Origin: Spirochaetales bacterium
GTDB lineage: Bacteria > Spirochaetota > Spirochaetia > Sphaerochaetales > Sphaerochaetaceae
Length of the DNA stretch: 6,722 nt
Direction: 5' to 3'
NCBI GenBank assembly: GCA_022784805.1
Contig: JALFYG010000248.1
Coordinates: 1 to 6,722, forward strand
Part shown: one piece after another, positions 1-6,044 of the stretch
Position numbering within the stretch: position 1 is the stretch's first letter
Layout: every line of letters begins with the position of its first letter
The notes under the pieces: generated by a model
What the model saw: only the letters and a program-made list of their open reading frames with translations
What the model was told of the DNA's origin: nothing
Database searches by the model: none
Program-made: the position numbers and the translations under genes

Positions 1-257
1 ACTTCCTTTGATTTTTCACTATATCTCTTATGGTTTCCCCAAACACAGATTGCATCCGGGCATAACTTCAGGGCTGTGGTCATAGGCATTGCTGAATGGA
101 CGCCATACTTTCTTGCTTCATAGGAACATGTAGACGCCACGCTTCTTGGCCCTGGATACCCTATTATAAGTGGTTTCCCCTTATACTCAGGATGGTCCAG
201 ACACTCGACGGAAGCAAAGAATGCATCAAGATCTATGTGGAAGAATACATTTCCCAT
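1..257 (-). CDS. dinB: DNA polymerase IV (Y-family), N-terminal part, cut by window edge
   Basis: Reading the minus strand from ATG at 257-255 gives 85 complete codons that run off the window at position 1. The protein opens MGNVFFHIDLDAFFASVE, the conserved start of Y-family translesion polymerases. Asp9 matches the first catalytic metal ligand, and Phe14, in the Asp-x-x-Phe-Phe stretch, matches the steric-gate position. Further on, residues around 41-59 read RSVASTCSYEARKYGVHSA, the finger/palm motif typical of DinB. The family role is error-prone bypass of damaged template bases. The second catalytic acid pair (SxDE) would lie outside the window. The start is firm: an in-frame TAG lies two codons upstream (263-261), leaving no earlier start. 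No Shine-Dalgarno sequence precedes the ATG, but a TATAAT ends 7 nt before it. The gene is divergent from the exported protein gene at 324. I saw no LexA-type operator. Confidence 0.95.
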   Translation of the reverse strand, partial: MGNVFFHIDLDAFFASVECLDHPEYKGKPLIIGYPGPRSVASTCSYEARKYGVHSAMPMTTALKLCPDAICVWGNHKRYSEKSKE

Positions 258-264
258 AATCTAC

Positions 265-294
265 ATTATAGCTTCACTTTTGCATCCTTTCCAA
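265..294 (-). promoter_or_regulatory. Candidate dinB promoter, predicted leaderless
   Basis: On the minus strand, TTGGAA (294-289) is followed after 18 bp by a perfect TATAAT (270-265). The dinB ATG begins 7 nt after that hexamer, so a start at the usual distance falls on or one base before the ATG. With no ribosome binding site present, a leaderless message is the simplest reading. The -35 overlaps that of the divergent promoter on the plus strand. The boxes are seen directly; their activity is inferred. Confidence 0.6.
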
Positions 295-316
295 CTTCCG
301 CCATGAAAGATATAAT
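288..316 (+). promoter_or_regulatory. Candidate promoter of the exported protein gene, predicted leaderless
   Basis: TTTCCA (288-293) lies 17 bp before a perfect TATAAT (311-316), and the chosen ATG at 324 begins 7 nt after the hexamer. This is the same geometry as the opposing dinB promoter, and the two -35 boxes share positions 289-293, so polymerase probably cannot occupy both at once. No Shine-Dalgarno lies before 324. The -35 matches consensus at 4 of 6 positions; the -10 is perfect. Confidence 0.55.
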
Positions 317-323
317 GACCATA

Positions 324-1346
324 ATGAAAAGGAAGATAAGTGTCATTCTCATTATATCTTTATTGTCATTCAGTCTCTTTGCAGTGACTGAGGAGTCTGC
401 TGCAGTCAGCGCCCAAAGATATAGTGCACTTAGGTCTCCTGCATACAGCGGTACCTTGGAGGATGTATTTGTCAATCCTGCAGCCTTGCCTCTCATAAGA
501 GAGAATATTCTCTTTAAGGTTACAGCCTCATCTAGTGAAGCTTATGACACGTCTCTTCTTTTCTCTTCTTCTCCAGCTTGGTATATCCAGAATCTGGAGA
601 ATGAACTACAGGGGACTGTAGTATCGGGATCAATCGCCCTTACGGCAAAGTTCTCAAATAAGCTAACTGATAGAACGGAAAGAGATAACCTCTCTTTTTT
701 CGATATCTATACTGGTGTCGATATCGAGATCGACTTCGGTTATCAGATAGGAAGACACTTCTCCTTTGGAATGAGACTAGGAGGAGGAAACTCCCTTATA
801 AGAGAAGATAAGAACGTTTCATCATACGTTGACGTGGTGAAGAATGCCCTTTTCAGTCCATATGAGAAGGTTCAGGGATCTGAACGATTTACATCATCCT
901 TGGGTTTTATGGTCTTTAATGACAACCTCTCCTTGGGAATAACAACATCCTCCATTATTGGAGAGAACCTTGATTTCAACAACTATTTCTCATCTTTCAT
1001 TGGAAACACAACTTTGGCTGTAAGCTATAGGGGAGACATGTATTCAAAGGAAGGAGACTTAAATCTCTTTGTTCCAAGAGTCGGTGCCTCTATTTCCGGT
1101 ATGGGTGTGGGAAAGGAGAGAGGATTATCTGTCTCAGGGGATTTGACCATCCAGCTCTTGAAGAATGCATATCTCGATACTGGCATCAAGTACCAGTATC
1201 TAGTCAGAGATGAAGTGATCAGTAATATCCTTTCTATCTCTGTCTTAGGTGCCCTCGAAGATTTCAGCCTCTCTGTTAATCTTGCATTTGACTTATTTGG
1301 CGAATATAAATTCCTTCCTTCACTTATCTTTAATTATGCAGGATAA
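324..1346 (+). CDS. Exported, probable outer-membrane beta-barrel protein of unknown function
   Basis: The 340-residue product starts MKRKISVILIISLLSFSLFA, a basic N-terminus followed by a hydrophobic core, with a likely signal peptidase I site after Ala20. The mature part begins VTEES. Residues 50-55 read VNPAAL, an Asn-Pro-Ala motif near the N-terminus reminiscent of FadL/OmpP1-like and UPF0164 barrels. The rest is rich in alternating polar and hydrophobic stretches with Gly, Ser and aromatic residues and has no long hydrophobic helix, as expected for beta strands in an outer membrane. I do not recognise a specific family and assign no transport role. The frame is open from 96, but 96-257 is antisense to dinB. 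In-frame ATGs at 303 and 315 also exist; 315 overlaps the TATAAT. Starting at 324 places the signal peptide at the N-terminus and suits the promoter. The stop is TAA at 1344-1346. No strong terminator follows, only a weak A/T stem near 1368-1386. Confidence 0.8.
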   Translation: MKRKISVILIISLLSFSLFAVTEESAAVSAQRYSALRSPAYSGTLEDVFVNPAALPLIRENILFKVTASSSEAYDTSLLFSSSPAWYIQNLENELQGTVVSGSIALTAKFSNKLTDRTERDNLSFFDIYTGVDIEIDFGYQIGRHFSFGMRLGGGNSLIREDKNVSSYVDVVKNALFSPYEKVQGSERFTSSLGFMVFNDNLSLGITTSSIIGENLDFNNYFSSFIGNTTLAVSYRGDMYSKEGDLNLFVPRVGASISGMGVGKERGLSVSGDLTIQLLKNAYLDTGIKYQYLVRDEVISNILSISVLGALEDFSLSVNLAFDLFGEYKFLPSLIFNYAG

Positions 1347-1395
1347 GGAATAACAACAACTTTCTTAAAAAATTAATGTTTTTTCTCTAAAGGTA

Positions 1396-1425
1396 TTGAT
1401 ATTGATACTTATAATACGATATAAA
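1396..1425 (+). promoter_or_regulatory. Candidate adhE promoter
   Basis: TTGATA (1396-1401) is separated by 18 bp from TATAAA (1420-1425), inside a very AT-rich intergenic stretch of 129 bp. A second TATAAT at 1410-1415 lacks a well-placed -35. A start near 1432 would give a leader of about 44 nt carrying the ribosome binding site, unlike the leaderless layout predicted at the left end of the window. Confidence 0.5.
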
Positions 1426-1426
1426 C

Positions 1427-1436
1427 TTATCGATAA
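1427..1436 (+). promoter_or_regulatory. Palindrome at the predicted adhE transcription start, operator candidate
   Basis: TTATCGATAA is a perfect 10-bp inverted repeat beginning 2 nt after the candidate -10 box and covering the predicted start site. A repressor bound there would block initiation. adhE genes are often controlled by the NADH-sensing repressor Rex, but this sequence does not match the TTGTGA-N6-TCACAA type site, so the regulator is unknown. Short AT-rich palindromes also arise by chance. Confidence 0.3.
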
Positions 1437-1464
1437 TTAAATATGGATAAATAAATATTTTTAT

Positions 1465-1470
1465 AAGAGG
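1465..1470 (+). promoter_or_regulatory. adhE ribosome binding site
   Basis: AAGAGG ends 5 nt before the ATG at 1476, a good Shine-Dalgarno match that fixes the start. Confidence 0.75.
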
Positions 1471-1475
1471 TTCTT

Positions 1476-4088
1476 ATGACAGAAGAAAAGACATTGGATT
1501 ATCAGAGCGAAGTGAACGCATTAGTAGAGAAAGCAGGTAAAGCTCTTGATGAGTTTCTTTCTCTTAACCAGGAACAAGTAGACTACATAGTTGCAAAGTG
1601 TTCTGTTGCAGGACTTGATCACCATGGTGACTTGGCAAAGAAAGCCATTGATGAGACTGGAAGAGGAATCTTTGAAGATAAGGCTACAAAGAACCTTTTT
1701 GCATGTGAATATGTAGTGAACAACATGAGACACTTAAAGACAGTAGGTGTCATATCAGAAGATCCAGTGACAGGAATCACTGAAATAGCTGATCCTATTG
1801 GAGTAATAGCAGGCATCACTCCTGTAACAAACCCGACTTCTACAGTTATCTTTAAGTCTCTTATCTGTCTTAAGACAAGGAATCCAATTATCTTTGCATT
1901 TCATCCAAGTGCCCAGGAATGCTCAAAGGCAGCTGCCATGGTCATCCGTGATGCAGCAGTTGCTGCAGGAGCACCAAAGGATTGTATCCAGTGGATCGAG
2001 CATCCAAGTATGGAGGCAACCACTGCTCTCATTCATCATGATGGAGTTGCATCAATCCTTGCTACCGGTGGAAACGCCATGGTCAAGGCTGCTTACAGCT
2101 GTGGAAAGCCTGCCATGGGAGTAGGGGCAGGTAATGTTCCTGCATATATCAACAAGAGTGCCAACGTTGAGCAGGCAGTAAACGACATCGTCATTTCAAA
2201 GTCCTTCGACAACGGTATGATCTGTGCTTCCGAGCAGGCAGTCATCATCGATGGTGACATCTATGACGAGGCCGTGGCACTCTTCAAGAAGTTCAAGGCT
2301 TACTTTGTAAACAAAGAAGAGAAGATCAAACTTTCCCGTTATATGTTTGGTAAGGCAGTGGGAGACGAAGACGTTGAAAGTGGCAGACTCCAGCCAGCCT
2401 TGGTCGGGCAGAGTGCTTATTGGATTGCAAAGGAAGCTGGTTTCTCAGTTCCTGAAGATACTTCCATTCTTTGTGTCCCTTGTAAGGAAGTAGGACCAAA
2501 GGAGCCTATCTCAAGGGAAAAGCTTTCTCCAGTCCTTGCTGTCTTCAAGGTCAAAGATGACAAGGAAGGCTTTGATAAGGCCGCAGCTATGGTTGAATTC
2601 AATGGACTAGGTCACTCTGCAGCCATTCACTGTAAAGACCAGGCAATGGCAGATGCCTATGGTGAGAGAGTAAAGGCCATGAGAATAATCTGGAACTCTC
2701 CTTCCACATTCGGCGGTATCGGTAACGTCTATAACTCCTTCCTCCCATCCCTCACCCTTGGCTGTGGTTCCTATGGAAGAAACAGCATCGGTGGAAACGT
2801 ATCAGCAGTCAATCTGTTGAATGTAAAGAAGGTAGGAAAGAGGAGAAATACTATGCAGTGGTTCAAGGTTCCACAGAAGATATACTTCGAGAGAAACTCA
2901 ATCCAGTACCTGCAGTCTTGCAGAAACATAAACAAAGTCTTCATTGTCACAGATAGATCAATGGTAGAGTTCGGATTTGTAAACAAAATCACGGATCAGC
3001 TTAATATGAGAAGAACTCCTGTTTCAGTCCAGCTCTTCTGCGATGTAGAGCCAGATCCAGATATCGAGACAGTAAGAAGAGGCGTCCAGCTGATGAATGC
3101 CTTCAAGCCAGATACTATCATTGCCCTTGGCGGTGGCTCGTCAATGGATGCTGCAAAGGGAATGTGGCTCTTCTATGAGCATCCGGAAGTAAACTTCGAT
3201 GACTTGAAGCAGAAGTTTATGGATATCAGAAAGAGAGCATTCAAGTATCCTGAACTGGGAAGAGTATCAAAACTCATCTGTATCCCTACAACATCCGGAA
3301 CCGGTTCTGAAGTCACACCATTTGCAGTCATCTCTGATAAGGCCAATGGAAAGAAGTACCCTCTCACAGACTACTCCTTGACTCCTACAATCGCCATTGT
3401 GGACGCAGAGTTCACTACACATCTTCCTGCCCGCTCCACAGCCATGACAGGTATGGATGTACTTACTCACGCAATAGAGGCTTATGTATCAGTACTTGCC
3501 AATGACTTTACAGATGGTCTCTGTCTCAAGGCTATCCAGTTGGTGTTCAAGTATCTTCCAAGAGCAGTAAAGGATGGTCCAAACGATCTGGAGGCAAGAG
3601 AGAAGATGCACAATGCTGCAACTATTGCAGGTATGGCATTCGCCAACTCATTCTTGGGTATGGACCACTCCATGGCTCATAAAGTAGGAGCAGAATTCCA
3701 TGTGGTACATGGATATGCTTGCGGTATCCTGCTTCCTCATGTAATCAGATACAATGGAGAAGTTCCAACTAAGCTCTCAGTATGGCCTAAGTACAATACT
3801 TGGAATGCAGATGAAAGATATCAGGAGATAGCAAAGCTTCTTGGTCTCAAGGCTTCAACTCCAAAAGAAGGTGTGGAATCACTTGCTGAAGCTGTAACTA
3901 ACTTGATGAAGGAAATCGGACTTGATCCTAACTTCGCTTCATGCTCAATTGGAGAGGAAGAGTGGAACAATAGTCTCGAGAAAATCGCAGTCAGAGCATA
4001 TGAAGATCAGTGCTCACCCGCAAACCCAAGAGTCCCAATGGTCAAAGACATGATTGAGATTCTTAAGAAGGCTTATAAAGGCAACTAA
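1476..4088 (+). CDS. adhE: Bifunctional acetaldehyde-CoA / alcohol dehydrogenase
   Basis: The 870-residue protein has the usual AdhE length (about 870-890) and both catalytic halves. It reduces acetyl-CoA to acetaldehyde and then to ethanol in the cytoplasm, oxidising two NADH and so balancing redox in fermentation. The aldehyde dehydrogenase half (about 1-445) shows TPVTNP (115-120), the nucleotide-site GAGNVP (217-222) and the nucleophile Cys250 in GMICASEQ. The linker includes LTLGCGSYGRNS (427-437) and runs to about 460. The iron-dependent alcohol dehydrogenase half has GGGSSMDAAK (552-561) for NAD. Its iron ligands are Asp661 and His665 in GMDVLTHAIEAY, His731 in DHSMAHK and His745 in VVHG, each offset by 8 from E. 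coli AdhE numbering; His735 is the extra conserved histidine. No key residue is missing. AdhE of this type normally assembles into spirosome filaments; nothing here argues against it. The gene has its own promoter and ends at a stem-loop, so it is probably monocistronic. Confidence 0.97.
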   Translation: MTEEKTLDYQSEVNALVEKAGKALDEFLSLNQEQVDYIVAKCSVAGLDHHGDLAKKAIDETGRGIFEDKATKNLFACEYVVNNMRHLKTVGVISEDPVTGITEIADPIGVIAGITPVTNPTSTVIFKSLICLKTRNPIIFAFHPSAQECSKAAAMVIRDAAVAAGAPKDCIQWIEHPSMEATTALIHHDGVASILATGGNAMVKAAYSCGKPAMGVGAGNVPAYINKSANVEQAVNDIVISKSFDNGMICASEQAVIIDGDIYDEAVALFKKFKAYFVNKEEKIKLSRYMFGKAVGDEDVESGRLQPALVGQSAYWIAKEAGFSVPEDTSILCVPCKEVGPKEPISREKLSPVLAVFKVKDDKEGFDKAAAMVEFNGLGHSAAIHCKDQAMADAYGERVKAMRIIWNSPSTFGGIGNVYNSFLPSLTLGCGSYGRNSIGGNVSAVNLLNVKKVGKRRNTMQWFKVPQKIYFERNSIQYLQSCRNINKVFIVTDRSMVEFGFVNKITDQLNMRRTPVSVQLFCDVEPDPDIETVRRGVQLMNAFKPDTIIALGGGSSMDAAKGMWLFYEHPEVNFDDLKQKFMDIRKRAFKYPELGRVSKLICIPTTSGTGSEVTPFAVISDKANGKKYPLTDYSLTPTIAIVDAEFTTHLPARSTAMTGMDVLTHAIEAYVSVLANDFTDGLCLKAIQLVFKYLPRAVKDGPNDLEAREKMHNAATIAGMAFANSFLGMDHSMAHKVGAEFHVVHGYACGILLPHVIRYNGEVPTKLSVWPKYNTWNADERYQEIAKLLGLKASTPKEGVESLAEAVTNLMKEIGLDPNFASCSIGEEEWNNSLEKIAVRAYEDQCSPANPRVPMVKDMIEILKKAYKGN

Positions 4089-4113
4089 ACAAGCGCAACC
4101 TCCTTTGAAAATT

Positions 4114-4147
4114 TCTCCACTTGGCCCAAAAGTCAGGTGGAGATTTT
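4114..4147. terminator. Probable bidirectional terminator between adhE and the kinase remnant
   Basis: TCTCCACTTG (4114-4123) pairs with CAGGTGGAGA (4134-4143) as a 10-bp stem with one G-T wobble and a 10-nt loop. TTTT follows on the plus strand (4144-4147). On the minus strand the stem is followed by AATTTTC, a weaker U tract. The stem starts 26 nt after the adhE stop and its right arm contains the last codons and TGA (4135-4133) of the minus-strand gene, so one hairpin could serve both convergent genes. Confidence 0.75.
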
Positions 4148-4847
4148 AACATCTTTAGCCAAGGCCAAGGCACCTTCAAGAGAGGAACGAATAGGGGAGG
4201 GTAGTATTTCAATTTCTGGAAGGCGGGATGTGATTTTATCAATCACAAGTTGTCTATATCTTTCGCTATTTTCCAGGACACCACCATAAAGAACAAGTTT
4301 CTTATTTCCTGTTCTTTTATAAGTACACTCTACAAGAGAACAAAGCTCATCTGCTCCTTCTTCAATGATGGAAAAAGCAAGAGGATCTCCTTTTTCAGCA
4401 TATTCCAAAACCAAAGACGAACCCTTTGCTATTGTTCCTTTTTCCGTTGTATCGCTATTGAGTAGTGTTACAAAAGACTTTAAGTTTTCTAAGCCATAGA
4501 AACGTATCAGATCTTCAGTCATCTTCGTCTCGATATCTCTTCCTTCGCTATATTTCAGTGTTCTTCTTATGGCTTCTTTGGCTATCCACCATCCGGAGCC
4601 CTCATCTCCCAGCCTCCAGCCGAAACCGCCACTCTTTACATCCATAGACCTTGTCTTTTTTCATGTATCCTGCTTTATCGAGGGCGGAGAGGATTAAATC
4701 TCTTGTATTACAGCAAGCTTTATCCAGGCCTACTGCATATGGGTTAGTGGTGTTTCCAACCATGGACTCAATAATGACCTTGTCGTCTCTTTCGACAATA
4801 ATTCTTGACTTAGTTCCACCACCATCAATTCCGAAATAAAAATTCAT
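4133..4847 (-). pseudogene. Broken BadF/BcrA-type ATPase or N-acetylglucosamine kinase-like gene
   Basis: From ATG 4847-4845 the minus strand encodes MNFYFGIDGGGTKSRIIVE, the phosphate-1 loop (DGGGTKS) of the ASKHA-fold BadF/BcrA and N-acetylglucosamine kinase family. This frame runs about 68 sensible residues to DKVYG and then reads nonsense (CKEWRFRLEAGR) to a stop at 4602. The next frame picks up at about 4633 with SGGFGWRLGDEGSGWW, the family's conserved later motif, and continues to a natural C-terminus (LPSPIRSSLEGALALAKD) and TGA at 4135-4133. Intact members are about 300 residues; here the two parts total about 235. The missing block would hold the catalytic aspartate region and the glycine-rich phosphate-2 loop. 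The whole span is 715 nt, one more than a multiple of three, so a deletion of length 2 modulo 3 explains both defects. No Shine-Dalgarno is evident before 4847. The specific sugar substrate of the ancestor cannot be told. A two-protein form is unlikely, since core residues are absent. Confidence 0.85.
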
Positions 4848-4865
4848 GAAATAATACCATGTTTT

Positions 4866-4898
4866 TTGATAAGTGTGATAACTTGATAGATTGATTAG
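4866..4898 (+). repeat. Cluster of short TTGATA-like direct repeats in the divergent intergenic region
   Basis: Four related units (TTGATAAG, TGTGATAAC, TTGATAGA, TTGATTAG) place GAT at 4868, 4877, 4885 and 4893, a period of 8-9 bp. They fill the 63-bp gap between the kinase remnant and the Nudix gene. They may be a regulator or promoter region or just low-complexity AT-rich DNA; no clear promoter for either gene could be fixed in it. Confidence 0.35.
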
Positions 4899-4900
4899 AC

Positions 4901-4905
4901 GGAGG
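4901..4905 (+). promoter_or_regulatory. Nudix gene ribosome binding site
   Basis: GGAGG ends 5 nt before ATG 4911, the strongest Shine-Dalgarno in the window, and fixes that start. Confidence 0.8.
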
Positions 4906-4910
4906 AAAAG

Positions 4911-5477
4911 ATGATCAGACTGGAAATTATTGGAAAAGAAAGAGATATCCCTTATACAACAGAAAGAAGAGGTGCCAGAGCCTTGATAGAGAAGGATGGC
5001 AAGTATCTCTTTTCATATCTATCCAAGAGAAACCAGTACCTTACTCCTGGTGGTGGTATTGAAGAAAATGAATCAATACGAGACGCAGTAATCAGAGAGT
5101 GTAGGGAAGAGTGTGGTCTCATTGTAGAGCCAGAAGAACCTTTTCTTGTGATAGATGAGTATTATTTCGAAAAGCATTGGGGCGACTATTATTCCAGATG
5201 CTCCATCAAAGGGTATTGCAATAATGATTTTGATAAGGGAGAAGTTTTCCTGGGCTTAGTTCCTACTTGGGTGGATGAAGATAAATTGGAAGATATAGTA
5301 GATGCTGAAATAAACTGGGAATATGTCATTTCGAGGCCCAATAGCTCGATCTCTGTCATCAGAAACAGCCACTATAGGGAGTATTGTGTCTATTGTCTCT
5401 CCAAGGGTCTTGATCTTCCTCCTATGCCAGAAAATCTGAAGGAATACATAGAATCCATAAAAGTTGAAACAATATAA
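4911..5477 (+). CDS. Nudix hydrolase family protein
   Basis: This 188-residue cytoplasmic protein contains a complete Nudix box at residues 48-70: Gly48, Glu54, then RECREECGL (62-70), fitting G-x5-E-x7-REU-xEE-xGU with Cys64 in the U position, usually Leu, Ile or Val. Glu66 and Glu67 are the expected Mg2+ ligands. The family splits nucleoside diphosphates linked to another group; the substrate cannot be read from the box. The start TTERRGARALIEKDGKYL is the usual first strand pair before the box. About 115 residues follow the box, somewhat longer than a minimal Nudix domain, and include an aromatic stretch (IDEYYFEKHWGDYY, about 81-94) that could shape substrate choice. It is divergent from the broken kinase gene and followed by a separately promoted gene pair. 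The stop is TAA. No terminator hairpin was found in the 110 bp that follows. Confidence 0.9.
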   Translation: MIRLEIIGKERDIPYTTERRGARALIEKDGKYLFSYLSKRNQYLTPGGGIEENESIRDAVIRECREECGLIVEPEEPFLVIDEYYFEKHWGDYYSRCSIKGYCNNDFDKGEVFLGLVPTWVDEDKLEDIVDAEINWEYVISRPNSSISVIRNSHYREYCVYCLSKGLDLPPMPENLKEYIESIKVETI

Positions 5478-5542
5478 AAGCTACTTCTTTCCACGATGAA
5501 ATCTATCCGTTTTTCTGATGCAAAATGCCCGTGATTCCCTAT

Positions 5543-5569
5543 TTGAAACAAGTTTATCAATGCTATAAT
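5543..5569 (+). promoter_or_regulatory. Extended -10 promoter of the cyclic-nucleotide-binding pair
   Basis: TGCTATAAT (5561-5569) is a perfect -10 with the upstream TGn extension. TTGAAA (5543-5548) lies 15 bp before it, short for a -35, but extended -10 promoters tolerate a poor one. The start would be near 5576, giving a leader of about 12 nt that is almost only the ribosome binding site. Confidence 0.6.
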
Positions 5570-5576
5570 CAGAGAA

Positions 5577-5581
5577 AAGGA
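5577..5581 (+). promoter_or_regulatory. Ribosome binding site deciding the start at 5588
   Basis: AAGGA lies 6 nt before ATG 5588. The alternative in-frame ATG at 5525 lies upstream of the predicted promoter and has no such site. Confidence 0.65.
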
Positions 5582-5587
5582 ACCAAT

Positions 5588-6043
5588 ATGCCCAAAGTCG
5601 TAGAATATAAGAAAGGAGAGATTGTTTATCTCGAAGATAGCTTCGAGATGGCTATGTATCTCATAAAAAAAGGTGCTGTTTCTGTAATCATCAACTATGG
5701 AAAAGATACTGAAATGCTGCTGAAGAATCAGACAGAAGGTCAATACTTTGGGCATTTGGAGTTAATTGAGGCTATTCCCCGTTCAGCAACAATAATTGCC
5801 AAAGAAGACGCAGTCTTGGAAAGAATTGAAGGGGATGAGTTTGGTTCTTATCTCTCTCAGCATCCTGAAGAAAACATGGTGATTCTCACACAGATGAGTG
5901 CAAGGTTAAGAGAAATAGGTAATGAACTACATGAAGTCTATCATACTATCGACGAGTATATTTCCCTGGACAAAGAGAGCCATGATGAGTCTTTCTTTGA
6001 TCGTCTGGCACGGATCATTAAGCTAGGCAAAGGCAGTAAGTAA
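5588..6043 (+). CDS. Stand-alone cyclic-nucleotide-binding domain protein, altered binding loop
   Basis: This 151-residue protein has one Crp/PKA-type cyclic-nucleotide-binding domain (about 5-100) and a helical tail. YKKGEIVY (7-14) is the typical first strand. The phosphate-binding cassette is at 54-68: FGHLELIEAIPRSAT. Arg65, which grips the cyclic phosphate in the family, is present, but position 56 is His where the family has Glu contacting the ribose 2'-OH, so binding may be weakened, altered or lost. There is no helix-turn-helix, kinase, channel or other output domain, so it is not a Crp-type transcription factor; it must act through a partner or as a sensor. The end (about 95-150) looks amphipathic and acidic, then basic, and could form a dimerising helix. 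It is followed after one base by a paralogue. The frame extends back to 5525, but promoter and ribosome binding site favour 5588. Confidence 0.88.
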   Translation: MPKVVEYKKGEIVYLEDSFEMAMYLIKKGAVSVIINYGKDTEMLLKNQTEGQYFGHLELIEAIPRSATIIAKEDAVLERIEGDEFGSYLSQHPEENMVILTQMSARLREIGNELHEVYHTIDEYISLDKESHDESFFDRLARIIKLGKGSK

Positions 6044-6044
6044 T

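Noticed and set aside
96..323. N-terminal extension of the exported protein gene back to ATG 96
   Set aside because: The extension is antisense to well-conserved dinB codons (96-257), contains no sensible domain, and would bury the signal peptide in the middle of the protein.
258..323. LexA operator in the dinB promoter region
   Set aside because: No CTGT-N8-ACAG or GAAC-N4-GTTC type inverted repeat is present; other spirochaete-specific boxes cannot be excluded.
266..496. 76-residue minus-strand open frame over the exported protein's start
   Set aside because: It is the mirror of the signal-peptide region and divergent promoters, with no recognisable motif and no ribosome binding site.
1368..1386. 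Terminator after the exported protein gene (AAAAAA-TTAATG-TTTTTT)
   Set aside because: The stem is purely A/T and too weak for a confident intrinsic terminator.
1521..3673. Several 60-80 residue open frames inside adhE on both strands
   Set aside because: All lie within a fully conserved AdhE reading frame and show no motifs; they are frame shadows.
4133..4645. Second half of the kinase-like gene as an independent gene starting at ATG 4645
   Set aside because: That ATG lies right at the frame break, has only a weak AAGG too close upstream, and the product would lack the phosphate-1 loop and the catalytic core of the family.
4250..4839. Plus-strand open frames of 60-71 residues opposite the kinase remnant
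   Set aside because: They are antisense to sequence with clear family motifs and have no motif of their own.
5525..5587. Upstream start at ATG 5525 for the first nucleotide-binding protein
   Set aside because: It precedes the predicted promoter, lacks a ribosome binding site, and the paralogue aligns with the shorter form starting at 5588.
5390..5755. 121-residue minus-strand open frame spanning the Nudix end and the first nucleotide-binding gene
   Set aside because: It overlaps two well-supported genes and their promoter, is low in complexity and has no recognisable domain.
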